Counted from the stretch's first letter, positions 51,609-61,334 are shown. The stretch is 64,000 nucleotides of DNA from UBA1926 sp002337215 (GCA_963973795.1 CAXBAF010000005.1:62001-126000); one strand, 5' to 3'. The notes: generated by a model from the letters alone, not told the origin. Numbers and translations: made by a program.

Positions 51609-52847
51609 TCATCCTTTCGCGGGCGTGGCGATCGCGCCGACGTGCGTGAGCGCGTCCTCGAATTGAGCCCACCGGTCCTCGACATCGCCCGTGTACCCGA
51701 TCGAGACGCGCACGAAGCCGGGGCGGATCCCCGCGGCCTCCTGCTCTTCGTCGCTCAGTTCGCTGGAGGTCGACGCGCCCGAGCAGCTCATCAGCGACTC
51801 GAAATAGCCGAGGCTGACCGCGTCGTACCCGAACGCGTGCGTGTTCTGGAGATAGTCCATGAACTCGAAGGCGGTGTCGCGTGCGCCCAGATCAATCCCG
51901 AAGATGCCCCCCATCCCGAACCCGGGGTTGAGCATCTCCGCGAGTCGATCATGCCCGGCGTGCCCGGGCAACCCCGGGTACCAGACGGGGATGCCGAGTC
52001 CTTCGAGTCGTTCGGCAAACAGGAGCGCGCGAGCGCTGTGCTCGCGGACACGCATCCCGAGGTGGGGCAGACGGAGTGAAAGATCGAACGCCGACTGGGG
52101 CGTCATCGTTGGCCCGAGCAGCATCAGCGAGCCCCCGTTGGGGTCCATGAGCGAGGCGATGAATTCCCTGGTGCCGCAGACTGCTCCCGCGATGATGTCC
52201 GAGCCCCCGCTGATGAACTTGGTCATCGAATGGATGACAACGTCCGCCCCGAGCTGGGCGGGGCTGACGATCAGCGGGGCGAAGGTGTTGTCGACGATCA
52301 GCGTTGCGCCGCGTTCGTGCGCGATGCCCGCGAGCGCCGGGATGTCCACGACCGTCAGCGTCGGGTTCGAGACTGTCTCGCAGTAGACCGCCCTGGTCTT
52401 GTCGGTCATCGCTGCGCGGACGGCCTCGGTGTCGCTCGCGTCCACGAAGATGACCTTTACGCCCATGTGCTCGGGCAGAAACTTCTCGAACAGCGCGTGG
52501 GTGCCGCCGTAGACCGTGCGCGCACTGACGATCTCGTCCCCGGGGCGGACGAGTTGGATCACCGCCGACGAGATCGCGCCCATCCCCGACGCCGCGCAGT
52601 ACGCCGCCTCGGTCCCCTCCATCGCCGCGAGGTACCGGCTCAGGGTGTAGACGGTCGGGTTGAAATGCCGCCCATAGAGGTAGCACCCACCGGTGTCGGG
52701 CCCGACGGCGCCCGCGAAGATCGCGGGCATGGTCCGGGCCTCCATCACCGTGAAGGTGGTCGAGGCCTCGATGGACATGTTGACGCCGCCGTGCTCACCG
52801 AATTCGTGGCGCACCGACGCGAGCGAACGGATGGGGTCGAAGGTCAT
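51609..52847 (-). CDS. PLP-dependent Cys/Met metabolism lyase (methionine gamma-lyase-like)
   Basis: A 412-residue fold-type I enzyme of the Cys/Met metabolism PLP family. YGRHFNPTVYTLSRYLAAME near 58-77 and SGMGAISSAV at 87-96 match the family; the PLP lysine is Lys210 in IHSMTKFISGGSD, with VDNTFAPL at 185-192 holding the ring-binding Asp. Methionine gamma-lyase, cystathionine gamma-synthase and gamma-lyase, and O-acetylhomoserine sulfhydrylase share these motifs, and the sequence alone does not separate them. The gene stands alone, between the charged protein and metG. Confidence 0.9.
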   Translation of the reverse strand: MTFDPIRSLASVRHEFGEHGGVNMSIEASTTFTVMEARTMPAIFAGAVGPDTGGCYLYGRHFNPTVYTLSRYLAAMEGTEAAYCAASGMGAISSAVIQLVRPGDEIVSARTVYGGTHALFEKFLPEHMGVKVIFVDASDTEAVRAAMTDKTRAVYCETVSNPTLTVVDIPALAGIAHERGATLIVDNTFAPLIVSPAQLGADVVIHSMTKFISGGSDIIAGAVCGTREFIASLMDPNGGSLMLLGPTMTPQSAFDLSLRLPHLGMRVREHSARALLFAERLEGLGIPVWYPGLPGHAGHDRLAEMLNPGFGMGGIFGIDLGARDTAFEFMDYLQNTHAFGYDAVSLGYFESLMSCSGASTSSELSDEEQEAAGIRPGFVRVSIGYTGDVEDRWAQFEDALTHVGAIATPAKG

Positions 52848-52952
52848 AGAGAAGTATCGACCGCGAGTTGTGTTATTACAACGGGGGCCGGCTCAAACCG
52901 TGCTGAAAATCGCGTTTCGGGCCAGCCGGTGATCCGAGATCGGCCGTGCCGA

Positions 52953-54698
52953 TCACGCCCCCGGGGCGTCGTCCGTCGGGTCCGCGCGCATGAACAGGTT
53001 CTCCCCCTTGCGGATCGTCTGCCCGACGTTGATCCCGTGCTCGGGGTGGGCCCATGTCGCAAGATCCACGAGCGGGGCCTTGAAGCCCGAATCGGGGTCA
53101 TCGGGGTCGTTGAGGGGCGAGCAGTCCCAGTCGCGCCACAGAGCCGCCATCTTCGCCGGCATCGTGGGATAGAGCAGCAGCGACGCGATGCGGAGCGCCT
53201 CGGCGCAGGTATAGAGGATGGTCGCGAGGGCCTTCTCGCCGTGCTCGTGCTCGTCGAGTTTCTTGGCGAGCGTGAACGGCGCGGTGTAGGAGATGAAGTC
53301 GTCCACGAGCCGGCTGAGGTCGAGGCCCGCCTTCGCCGCTTCATCCAGAGCGATGTCCCCGGTCGCGGTCACACTCGTGCGCACGGCCTCAGCGGTCGAG
53401 GCCGCGAAGTTGAACGTCCGGCTCGGGTCATCCACCGGCTTGCCCGCCGATTCGCGGGCCGCCAGCGCGATCGGCAACGCCTTGCCGTCCGGATACCCGA
53501 ACTCCCCGTTGCAGGTCCGCGTGACCTTGCCCTCGAAGTACTTGGCGAACATGTTCCCCACCCGGCTCGTCGCGTTCCCGATGCCGTTGGCGAGGTCGCT
53601 GTTGTAGACCTCGATGAACCGCGCGTGCGCGAAGTCCGAATCCGTCGCGCCCAGAGGCCCCTGCGTCGTCAGGAACCACCGGATGGCGTCCAGCGAGTAC
53701 TTCTCGGCGTACGCCCGCAACTGATCGATCTCGATGAAATTGCCGAGGCTCTTGGACATCTTTCGCCCCTCGGCGATCCAGTACGCGTGGGCGTACACCG
53801 TCGCCGGGGGCTGCTCGCCCAGCGCGTGCAGCATGCAGGGCCAGATGACGGCATGGAACCAGAGGATGTCCTTGGCCATCAGGTGGGTGATGGAGGCGTC
53901 CCCTCCGCCGCGGGCGACGGACTCAGACAGCCCGGGCCAGTACTTCCGCCGCTCGTCGGTGTCGACGATCGTCAGGTAGTTGCACAGCGCCTCGATCCAG
54001 ACATAGATCCGGTGCTCGTCGTCGCCGGGCATCTTGATGCCCCAGTCCGCGTCGCCTTCTTTGATCCGACGGGAGACCGGGACTTTCTGCAGACCCTGCT
54101 TGATCCGCCCCATGACCTCGTTCTTGCGCGCGCCGGGCAGCACGCGGATCGCGCCCGATTCGAGCTTCTCGGTCAGCCAGCCCTCGTACTTGTCGAGGCG
54201 GAAAAAGTAGTTCTGCTCCGTCCGCTTCTCGAGGGGCTTGCCGGTGACCGGGCTGTTGTAGTCGTTTTCCTGCGCGGTCGATTCGGTGACGTACTCCTCC
54301 TGGGAGGGGTCGTACCACCCCTCGTAGTCGCCCAGTTCGATGTCGCCCGAGTCGAGGAGTTTCTGGATGTAGGCCGACGCGCGGGACGTGTGGCGGTCCT
54401 CGGTCGTGCGCACGAAGTCGTCGTTGGAGAAGCCCATGAACGCGAAGGCGTCCTTGAAGCGGTCCGCGTTGGTGGTGGCCCATTCGAGGGGGCTCACCCC
54501 GTGCTCCGCGGCCGACCGGCTCACCTTCTCGGCGTGCTCATCCGTGCCGGTCAGGAAGAAGACGTCCCTGCCGATGAGCCGCTGCGCGCGGGCCGCGACG
54601 TCGGCGAGCAGCGTCGTGTAGCAATGCCCGATGTGGGGGCGGTCGTTGACGTAATAGATGGGTGTCGTGATGTAACAGGGCTCGGTCATGGGCGGCAT
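52953..54698 (-). CDS. metG: Methionyl-tRNA synthetase
   Basis: A 581-residue class I synthetase. HIGH is at 22-25 (RPHIGHCYTTL) and KMSKS is in GRKMSKSLGNF near residue 317. The TGTDEH strand and the DILWFHAVIWPCMLHAL segment are typical. The region where zinc knuckles occur in many MetRS reads GWYDPSQEEYVTES with no cysteine pair, so this is the form without that zinc. It ends after the anticodon-binding helices and lacks the C-terminal tRNA-binding (EMAP-like) domain. Start 54698 is chosen for a GGGG stretch upstream; ATG 54689 is three codons in. Confidence 0.95.
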   Translation of the reverse strand: MPPMTEPCYITTPIYYVNDRPHIGHCYTTLLADVAARAQRLIGRDVFFLTGTDEHAEKVSRSAAEHGVSPLEWATTNADRFKDAFAFMGFSNDDFVRTTEDRHTSRASAYIQKLLDSGDIELGDYEGWYDPSQEEYVTESTAQENDYNSPVTGKPLEKRTEQNYFFRLDKYEGWLTEKLESGAIRVLPGARKNEVMGRIKQGLQKVPVSRRIKEGDADWGIKMPGDDEHRIYVWIEALCNYLTIVDTDERRKYWPGLSESVARGGGDASITHLMAKDILWFHAVIWPCMLHALGEQPPATVYAHAYWIAEGRKMSKSLGNFIEIDQLRAYAEKYSLDAIRWFLTTQGPLGATDSDFAHARFIEVYNSDLANGIGNATSRVGNMFAKYFEGKVTRTCNGEFGYPDGKALPIALAARESAGKPVDDPSRTFNFAASTAEAVRTSVTATGDIALDEAAKAGLDLSRLVDDFISYTAPFTLAKKLDEHEHGEKALATILYTCAEALRIASLLLYPTMPAKMAALWRDWDCSPLNDPDDPDSGFKAPLVDLATWAHPEHGINVGQTIRKGENLFMRADPTDDAPGA

Positions 54699-54911
54699 CG
54701 TACCCCGCGCAGCCCCCATCCCCCGGCAGGAAGCGGCCGCCGTCGTCCTATCAGGCCGTCGTCCCCTCCGGGTGCCTCCGAGAACGGGGCGGGATCGCCG
54801 GACAGTCGGCGCGAACACGCCTGTCGCTTGTAAAGTAAGCGTACGCTGTCTGCCAAGACTCTCGGCCCGCGTGGGCCCGGTCCCCCCTCCTCACCCCGGC
54901 GATTGCGACGC

Positions 54912-55499
54912 ATGGAACGAGCGGAGTTCGAAAAATCGGCCCTCGGGCACCTCGATGCCGTCTATCGCATGGCGTACCACCTCGCGCGCAAGCCCGAGGA
55001 GGCCGACGACCTCGTGCAGGAGGTCTACGCCCGCGCGTTCCGGCCCCGTTCCATCGAGCGGTTCGTCGATAACTCCTCTGAGGGCGGCGGCGGCATGCGG
55101 GCCTGGCTGTTCGCCATCTGCCACAACGTGTTCTACAGCCGGATCAAGAAACAGAGCCGCCAGCCCGCGAGCGTGGAGTCGTTCTTCGAGGAATCGACGA
55201 CCGAGCGGGCCCCCGACGAGCCACCGCCCCAATGGGACGGCCAGCGTCTCGACTTCGAGCAGGTCGATTCGACGCTCAAGGACGCGATCGATGAACTCAA
55301 GACCGAGTATCGCGAAGTCCTGCTGATGTGGGGTGTCGAAGGGCTCAAGTACCGAGAAATCGCGACGATTCTGGATGTGCCGATCGGGACGGTCATGAGC
55401 CGGCTGCACCGGGCCCGAAAGCTGCTCGCCGACCGCCTGATGGATGACGAACAAGCGGTCGCGAACCTCGGCCTGCGGCGTGAAAAGGGAGACTCGTAG
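54912..55499 (+). CDS. ECF-type RNA polymerase sigma factor
   Basis: A 195-residue sigma-70-family protein with region 2 at about 8-85 (YRMAYHLARKPEEADDLVQE, then AWLFAICHNVFYS) and region 4 at about 120-180 (LKYREIATILDVPIGTVMS, a helix-turn-helix). The start is ATG 54912; a TTG three codons earlier is possible. The insert between regions 2.1 and 2.4 (FRPRSIERFVDNSSEGGGGM) is long for the class. It is followed, after 380 non-coding bases, by a membrane protein with the layout of an anti-sigma factor. Confidence 0.92.
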   Translation: MERAEFEKSALGHLDAVYRMAYHLARKPEEADDLVQEVYARAFRPRSIERFVDNSSEGGGGMRAWLFAICHNVFYSRIKKQSRQPASVESFFEESTTERAPDEPPPQWDGQRLDFEQVDSTLKDAIDELKTEYREVLLMWGVEGLKYREIATILDVPIGTVMSRLHRARKLLADRLMDDEQAVANLGLRREKGDS

Positions 55500-55879
55500 G
55501 GAAAAGCGTGCACCCGCGGGCGTCACCGACAGAATTTGGCGTCAAAAATCGACCTGATCGAGCGTGAAGCGCGAATAAACGGGGTCTTGGAATGGCTCAG
55601 AAACGATGGATGGATCACGGTTCCACGGGTCCCTCCGGCCCCCCGGGTCACCCCGGGAACGGCCAATGAATCGACGATGACAACCTCCGGTCTCCGGGCC
55701 GGTCAGACTGGGATGCGAATCAGGCGGCTGATGAGCGGGCTCAGGCAGAATTTCAGCGGGTGCGAGATGGCCGCGGGCCGAGACGATTCGGGATGATGTT
55801 TTCCCGGTCGGCCTTGGGCATCGAGCAGCACGCGGCCGTGGAACCCTGCACGGCCGATTCACCGACGAAGGTGCACACG
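55500..55879. other. Intergenic region between sigma factor and anti-sigma-like gene
   Basis: About 380 bases. A frame at 55536-55796 exists but lacks an ATG and has clearly lower third-position GC than real neighbours, so I do not call it a gene. CCCGGG repeats near 55639-55655 could fold, but no T-run follows. The gap may hold an autoregulated promoter for the downstream gene. Confidence 0.4.
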
Positions 55880-56956
55880 ATGGGTCTCCATGACGACAAC
55901 AACCCGGTCCGCGACGACGCCCGCGTTGGGCAGGACGGTCCGATGGGCGCGGACGCCGTGCGCGCGGGGCTTGAGGGCAACGCGGCCCGCGCGGCGATGA
56001 TCCGTGCCGCCGCGGACGGGGAATTGACGCAGGCAGAAACCGAGTCGGTCGCTGGTGCTGATGCCGACGCCGCGATCGCGTTCGAGCGCACGCTCCGCGA
56101 TGCGACGGGCCGGGCGATGTCGGGTATCGCGGCGCCTGAGGGGCTCCGCGAGAAGATCATGGCGCTGGCGGCATCTTCCCGCTCGGAAGACGCCGCGCTC
56201 GCGGACGCTCTGGATGAGCGGGCCTCGGTCACCCGATCACCCGGGTTTTGGAGCGGTCTGTCGGTTCGCGGCCGGATCGTCGGCACCCTCGCCGCGGCCT
56301 TGCTGCTCGCGTTTGTCGGTGTCTTCAGCTGGCAACTCGGCGCGGCGAGCAACGGCGGAACGAACGGGCTGAACACCCCGGGCGGCGTGAACCAAGCGAT
56401 GATCGCGGGTCCCGACGCCGGCTCACCCGCGGACAGCAACCTCACCTATCGCACGAGCCTCGCCCGCTTCGTGGCAGGCGAGCACACCCGAACGCTCGAC
56501 GACGCCTATGCGGCGCGCAAGGTTGTTTACACCGCTCCCGACACCGCCGCCGACGAGATCGGCAGCCGGCTCGCGCACACCCCGGTCATCCCGCCCTGCG
56601 GCGGGGAGACCCGGTTCGCGGGCGCTTCGCCCTGCGGCGTGCCGGGCAACGGTCCCTCGGCCCACATGCAGTTCGTTCTCCCCGTTCACGACGCATCCGG
56701 CGACATCGTCGCGGGTGCCGAGGGCAGGAAGGTCAGCGTCTTCGTCAAACAGGACAAGGGCGAGTTGAACATCGAGGACGGGACGACCTACCTCGTCGAT
56801 TCTGACGCGTGCAGCGTCGGCGACTCGTACATCTGCGTCTGGCGCCGCGACGGCTTGCTCTACACGCTCGTGAGCGAGGACCGCAACGCCCCGATGTGCA
56901 CCAAGTTCCTCGCCCAGTTCGGCGTCGAGCCGCCAGATCCAGCGCACTCGCTCTGA
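55880..56956 (+). CDS. Putative membrane-bound anti-sigma factor
   Basis: A 358-residue single-pass protein. Residues 1-125 are cytoplasmic and acidic/helical: AAADGELTQAETESV and APEGLREKIMALAAS are reminiscent of anti-sigma domains. The only strong transmembrane segment is at 132-153 (VGTLAAALLLAFVGVFSWQL). Residues about 160-358 are periplasmic, with a Cys-containing loop (IPPCGGETRFAGASPCGVPG) and a beta-rich domain (VSVFVKQDKGELNI, then CVWRRDGLLYTLVSED), similar to a fold often found in anti-sigma-like proteins. Position after an ECF sigma gene supports the role. The zinc motif HxxxCxxC is absent, so it is not a ZAS type. Confidence 0.7.
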   Translation: MGLHDDNNPVRDDARVGQDGPMGADAVRAGLEGNAARAAMIRAAADGELTQAETESVAGADADAAIAFERTLRDATGRAMSGIAAPEGLREKIMALAASSRSEDAALADALDERASVTRSPGFWSGLSVRGRIVGTLAAALLLAFVGVFSWQLGAASNGGTNGLNTPGGVNQAMIAGPDAGSPADSNLTYRTSLARFVAGEHTRTLDDAYAARKVVYTAPDTAADEIGSRLAHTPVIPPCGGETRFAGASPCGVPGNGPSAHMQFVLPVHDASGDIVAGAEGRKVSVFVKQDKGELNIEDGTTYLVDSDACSVGDSYICVWRRDGLLYTLVSEDRNAPMCTKFLAQFGVEPPDPAHSL

Positions 56957-56992
56957 ACGCGTCGGGGATTTCCCGTGTCGAATGTGCCCAAC

Positions 56993-57018
56993 CCGCACCC
57001 GATTCGGGTGCGGTTCTG
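56993..57018 (+). terminator. Probable terminator after the anti-sigma-like gene
   Basis: Stem CCGCACCCG / CGGGTGCGG with an ATT loop, followed by TTCTGT. The stem is strong but the T-run is short. It lies 36 bases past the stop and separates the gene from the next transcription unit. Confidence 0.6.
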
Positions 57019-57223
57019 TGCTGGACGGGCGCTGGAATTATCGGGCTGGGGCGAAGGACCGGGCCTCCTGTGCAGCCCGGGGCCCCACGGGCCGATGCTG
57101 ACCCTGCGGCCGACGGCGACGGACCACCCCCGGGACCGAAATGATCCGAACGGTTTTGGCCCCGCCCGCGTAGAGTAGAGGTACGGAAGAGACGCCGGGT
57201 TGCGCCCGGCGAGGAGGCTCCCG

Positions 57224-58876
57224 ATGGTTCGTGACAAATCCCACACCGCGCGACGCGCCGCCCCGATGCTGGGGCTGATCGCGCTCGTGGTCGGCCTCCC
57301 GGTCTCCGGTGCCGCCGCCCAGAACGCTCTGGGCGACGGGCGTGCGCTCGACAACAGCCTCAGCAAGAGCGGCCGGTACAACCAGTCCCGCCCCTCGCTC
57401 CGTGAGGAGTTCGCGTTCCGCAACTCGATCGTCACGGGCAACGCCCCCAACGGGCTGAGTTTCCGAGGCGATGTCGGCTACCGCGCCCCGGGGGATTTCC
57501 GGGGCGAGCTGGGTTCCAACGACCTGTTCGGTTTCCGGCGCGACTCGCTCCAGAGCGGCATCGCCGGCATGGGCATCCGGGGCACCGACGCGCTGCAGTA
57601 CCAGCTCGCGCTGACCACCGGCGCCAGGCCCCCGGCGAACCTCGTGGGGCGGTTCTCGGTCAACCGGAGCGGCGCCACGCCCACCGCGGGCGACATCGGG
57701 TCGCTGAGCAACCCGGGTGAGCGAGAGGGCCTGTCGCAACGCCCCGCGATCGACCCGGACGCCGACGACCGGGGCACGATGCTCTGGATGCTCCGCTCAC
57801 CCTCCGCGTACATGTCCAACTCGTCGCTCCAGGCCTCGTCGCTCCGGCAGGTGGAGACCGACAGCGGGATCTACTCGCTGACCGCCTCGCCACTGCGGGG
57901 TGTCCGGTTGAGCCCGATCCCCGAGCTCACCGCGGCCCGCGATGCGCAGCGGCGCGCCCAGGAAGAAGCCGAGGCCGAGTCCGAGCAGCGACCCTTCGGT
58001 CGGCCCGACATCGAAACGGATCGTGAACCCTCGCAGCCCAACCAGCCAGACGCGAGCGACCCGATGCGCGGCGCCGTGCAGACGCTGCACAGCGACGTGC
58101 TCACGCGGATCAAGCGTGCGGGCGACAAGCAGGAAGAAGACGTGTTCGCCAACGCCCCGACGCTGGCCGATCGGTTCGCCGAGATGCGCGACCGCTTGCT
58201 CGGTGTCGACGAGGACGAGACGGAGGCGGCCGAGGGTGAGGAACGCAGCACCGGGGGCGGCCCGGTCCGGTTCGATGAAGAGACGATGCAGCTGCTCCGC
58301 GGCGACGGGACCCCGATCTCGCAGTACGTCGATCCGAAGGCCGCGACGCGGAACGTCTTCGCCGAGCACCTCGTCGCGGGTCAGGAATTGATGGCCCAGG
58401 GCCGGTACTTTGACGCCGAGGAGCGTTTCGCGACCGCGCTCGGCATCCGCCGGGGCGACGTGACCGCCCAGATCGGCCGGCTGCACGCCCAGATCGGTGC
58501 GGGTCTGTACCTCTCGGCTTCGCTCAACATTCAGGCGCTCGCGGCGTCGAACCCCGAGGTCTTCGGTGCCAGGTACGCACCCGAGCTTCTCCCGACGGCC
58601 GAGCGGCTCGAGGGCGTCGTGAAGGTTCTCAGCGATCTCGTGGACGATTCCACGCAGGAATCCCGCCGGGCGAGCCCGCAGGTCCGTCAGTCCGCGGGTC
58701 TGTTGCTGGGCTATCTCGGCTACCAGCTCGACCGGCCCGAACTGATCGACCGCGGGATGACGAACTTCCTCGAGCGTGTGACGCGCGGGCTCCTGGAGGG
58801 CGAGCCGCGCCCGCCGGAGGCGCGGGTGGGCGACCTTCTCTATCAGATGTGGACCACCGGGACGAACGATGGCTGA
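57224..58876 (+). CDS. Exported protein with C-terminal TPR-like region
   Basis: A 550-residue protein of unknown function. Start 57224 has a GAGGAGG site and opens a signal peptide (LGLIALVVGLPVSGAAAQ). Residues about 35-200 are polar and Gly/Arg-rich (NALGDGRALDNSLSKSGRY, then a region of short loops). Residues about 235-275 are Glu/Gln-rich. From about 370 there are helical pairs: GQELMAQGRYFDAEERFATA matches a TPR consensus, then LHAQIGAGLYLSASLNIQAL. The last helices end with the start of the next gene, overlapping it by 8 bases, so the secreted protein and the phosphatase are translationally coupled. Confidence 0.75.
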   Translation: MVRDKSHTARRAAPMLGLIALVVGLPVSGAAAQNALGDGRALDNSLSKSGRYNQSRPSLREEFAFRNSIVTGNAPNGLSFRGDVGYRAPGDFRGELGSNDLFGFRRDSLQSGIAGMGIRGTDALQYQLALTTGARPPANLVGRFSVNRSGATPTAGDIGSLSNPGEREGLSQRPAIDPDADDRGTMLWMLRSPSAYMSNSSLQASSLRQVETDSGIYSLTASPLRGVRLSPIPELTAARDAQRRAQEEAEAESEQRPFGRPDIETDREPSQPNQPDASDPMRGAVQTLHSDVLTRIKRAGDKQEEDVFANAPTLADRFAEMRDRLLGVDEDETEAAEGEERSTGGGPVRFDEETMQLLRGDGTPISQYVDPKAATRNVFAEHLVAGQELMAQGRYFDAEERFATALGIRRGDVTAQIGRLHAQIGAGLYLSASLNIQALAASNPEVFGARYAPELLPTAERLEGVVKVLSDLVDDSTQESRRASPQVRQSAGLLLGYLGYQLDRPELIDRGMTNFLERVTRGLLEGEPRPPEARVGDLLYQMWTTGTNDG

Positions 58877-60635
58877 CGGTTCGCCGGGCGCGGGAACGCC
58901 CGCTCCCGATTCCGTTGAGGGCCCAGGCTCGGGATCGGTCGCGGGTGCGCGCCCGCCGGTGACCCCGTCCATCGTCTCGTTTCTGACCGACGGCGCGGTG
59001 ATCCGTTTGTGCGAATCGATCAGTGCGCTCGCGGGTGTGGACGTCCTGCTGCTCGACGCCGACGGCTTGTGGATCACGCTCGCCGATGACGACGCACGCG
59101 ACGAGTTGTGGGTCCGCCGGCCCGCACCCGAGGGTACGGCGAGATCCGCGATCCGTGCGCGCATCGATGTGAACGATCGGCCTCTGGGCGAGTTCGTCGC
59201 GGTGGTGCCCGAGGGCGACCCGGGATCGGACCGGGTGACCGCCCTGAGCGACGTGACCACGCTGCTCGCGTCGATCGCCGCGGAGTTCGCCGAGGAAGCG
59301 GACGCGATGCGCAACCGCATCCGCGAGCTGGGGGCGCTCTTCCGGCTCAACTCGCTGCTCGTTCGCGCGTCCGATTCTCTCGACAAGCTGCTGAGCGTCG
59401 CCCTCGAGATGGCACTGGGTGCGCTCGATCTCGACGCGGGATCGATCGTCCTGTTCCCCGAAGACGCGGACGGCGTGCCCGATACCGATTCGGAAGCCGG
59501 CGTGCGCACGAAGGCGTCGGTGAACCTCTCGGACGATTGGCTCCGCAACTCGATCCCGCTCAGCAGGGGTCGGGAATTCGACCGGCTCGTGCTCTCGGGT
59601 CACGTCCTCGCGATCGAGGATCTCCGGGACGACCCGCGCGTGCTCACACCCGAGCGGCTCGGGGATGAGAACATTCGGTCGTTCCTGAGCGCCGCGCTTG
59701 CGCACAAGGACCAGCCTCTGGGCGTGATGCGTCTTTACGGGCGCACGCCGCGATCGTTCGGCGTCGCGGACCGCCGGTTGATCCGTTCGATCGCCGAGCA
59801 GGCCGCGGTTGCGGTCGCGCAGGCCCGGCTCATGCGGATCGCCCGGCACGAGCGCGAGATCGAGCGGCAGCTCACCCTCGCGTCGGCGGTGCAGCGACGG
59901 ATGCAGTCGGGACGCCCCCCCGCGATGCCCCCGCTGGATGTCGCCGCCAAGAGCGAGCCGTCGAGCATGGTCGGGGGCGATATCTACGACGTCTTCGAGC
60001 GCGTCGGATCATCCGGCGATCGCTCGATGGGCCTGCTGGTCGGCGACGTGGTCGGCAAGGGGCTCCCCGCGGCGCTGCTGATGAGCGCGGTCCGCGCCAG
60101 CCTCCGAGCGCACGCCAACGGCACGGACCCGCTCGACGAGGTGGTCGCGCGGGCGAACCTGGACATGTGCCGCGACACGCTGCCCAACGAGTTCACCACG
60201 CTCTGGTGCGGGTCGATCGATCCGCGGACGCTCGAACTGACGTATTGCTCGGCGGGTCACGAACCGCCGCTGCTCGTGCGGCCCGTGCCGGGGGAGCCCG
60301 TCACCATCGATCACGTGACGCCGCTCAAGATCGGCGGGCTCGTGATCGGCGTGATGCCCGACGAGACGTACACAACAGAGAAAGTGCAGCTGCGGCCGGG
60401 CGATGTGCTCGTCGCCTACACCGATGGGCTGCCCGATGCGCGGAACTTTGAAAACGAGAAATGGGGCATGGAGAGCCTCACACGCGCGGCGGCGGAGGCG
60501 GTGCGCACGCTGCCGGACGAGTCGGCGTCGGTGGTGCTGGATCAGATCCTCTGGTTCCTCCGCCGGTTCACGGGGCTCCGCGAGCAGGTCGATGACGAGA
60601 CGCTGATCGTTGTCCGCGTCGGCGAGTCCGGGTAA
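58869..60635 (+). CDS. PP2C-family SpoIIE-type phosphatase with GAF sensor domain
   Basis: A 588-residue cytoplasmic phosphatase. Residues about 35-140 form an N-terminal sensor (CESISALAGVDVLLLDADG), possibly PocR-like. A GAF domain lies at about 155-325 (LDKLLSVALEMALGALDLDA, then LGVMRLYGRTPRSFG). The SpoIIE catalytic domain runs from about 355: metal-binding Asp371 in VGGDIYDVF, VGDVVGKGLPAALLM at 391-405, and AYTDGLPDA near 518. RsbU-type enzymes dephosphorylate an anti-sigma antagonist; no antagonist or kinase gene is next to it. Translation is coupled to the upstream exported protein, which could link an envelope signal to it. Confidence 0.9.
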   Translation: MADGSPGAGTPAPDSVEGPGSGSVAGARPPVTPSIVSFLTDGAVIRLCESISALAGVDVLLLDADGLWITLADDDARDELWVRRPAPEGTARSAIRARIDVNDRPLGEFVAVVPEGDPGSDRVTALSDVTTLLASIAAEFAEEADAMRNRIRELGALFRLNSLLVRASDSLDKLLSVALEMALGALDLDAGSIVLFPEDADGVPDTDSEAGVRTKASVNLSDDWLRNSIPLSRGREFDRLVLSGHVLAIEDLRDDPRVLTPERLGDENIRSFLSAALAHKDQPLGVMRLYGRTPRSFGVADRRLIRSIAEQAAVAVAQARLMRIARHEREIERQLTLASAVQRRMQSGRPPAMPPLDVAAKSEPSSMVGGDIYDVFERVGSSGDRSMGLLVGDVVGKGLPAALLMSAVRASLRAHANGTDPLDEVVARANLDMCRDTLPNEFTTLWCGSIDPRTLELTYCSAGHEPPLLVRPVPGEPVTIDHVTPLKIGGLVIGVMPDETYTTEKVQLRPGDVLVAYTDGLPDARNFENEKWGMESLTRAAAEAVRTLPDESASVVLDQILWFLRRFTGLREQVDDETLIVVRVGESG

Positions 60636-60749
60636 GCAGGGCCGGGCGCTCGGGGCCGGCGATCGGGATCGGCGCTCGGGGTCGGCACTCGGAATGTGCC
60701 CTCAGGTCGCACGACACTGTGGTGCGGGGACATGACTCAAAACAAGAAC

Positions 60750-60775
60750 ACGGGCCGACCATGCGGTCGGCCCGT
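60750..60775 (-). terminator. Terminator for the small minus-strand gene
   Basis: Stem ACGGGCCGACC / GGTCGGCCCGT with an ATGC loop. On the minus strand it is followed by GTTCTTGTTTTGAG, a broken T-run, 28 bases after the stop of the 88-residue gene. It also lies downstream of the phosphatase on the plus strand and may act for both. Confidence 0.65.
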
Positions 60776-60803
60776 GCGGCGTGCGATCGTGATGGTACGG
60801 GGA

Positions 60804-61070
60804 TCAGGCGGCGCTGGGGCCGTCATCGTCCGACCCGGCCGGGAATGGCAGCGGGCCTCGGAGCAAACGGTTCATGTCGTCGATATCGCGCTGAGCGCGG
60901 TCGAGCGCCGCCTCGGCGAGACTGATCGAATCGTCCTGCGCCGCGAGTGGGCGATCGGAATCGTTGCCGAGCACCGAACTCCCGCGGGTCGGCGTGCTGG
61001 CGTGCCGGCGGAAGGGGATGGGGCGCAGCCATTCTTCGACGCGCTCATCGTGTCCAGTGATTCGTAGCAT
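60804..61070 (-). CDS. Small hypothetical protein
   Basis: An 88-residue protein that I do not recognise. It has a clear GGAGG ribosome site 7 bases before ATG 61070 and a terminator on its own strand after the stop, so it looks like a complete transcription unit. The first part is basic and aromatic (ERVEEWLRPIPFRRHAS); a helical acidic segment follows (DDSISLAEAALDRAQRDIDD). No signal peptide or membrane segment. Convergent with the phosphatase gene. Confidence 0.6.
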   Translation of the reverse strand: MLRITGHDERVEEWLRPIPFRRHASTPTRGSSVLGNDSDRPLAAQDDSISLAEAALDRAQRDIDDMNRLLRGPLPFPAGSDDDGPSAA

Positions 61071-61334
61071 CGGGGAACCTCCGTCTGCCGGGCGTGAGAA
61101 TCACCCGGTCTCGTGATCGTCGGTTTCCGGAGGCGATGCGATGACCCGAATCCGGGGGTAGTGCCCACAATGCGCACGGTGTGCGCGGATCGTGGGGTCT
61201 GTGCCGCGGCCTCCCTGCCCGACGACAGATGTATCGGTCTGAAAAACGCGTCCGCGTCAGTCGTGCGCGCAGGTTGTGATGCGGGCCCCCGTGAAGACGG
61301 GACCGATTCGGTTCTCGGACGCTGGGCGGCGCGA

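Noticed and set aside
54720..54911. Riboswitch or T-box-like leader for metG or the sigma gene
   Set aside because: No T-box, SAM or other conserved motif is visible in the 213-base divergent gap.
55536..55796. Possible 86-residue gene between the sigma factor and the anti-sigma-like gene
   Set aside because: Starts only with TTG, has no ribosome site and shows lower third-position GC than all accepted genes nearby.
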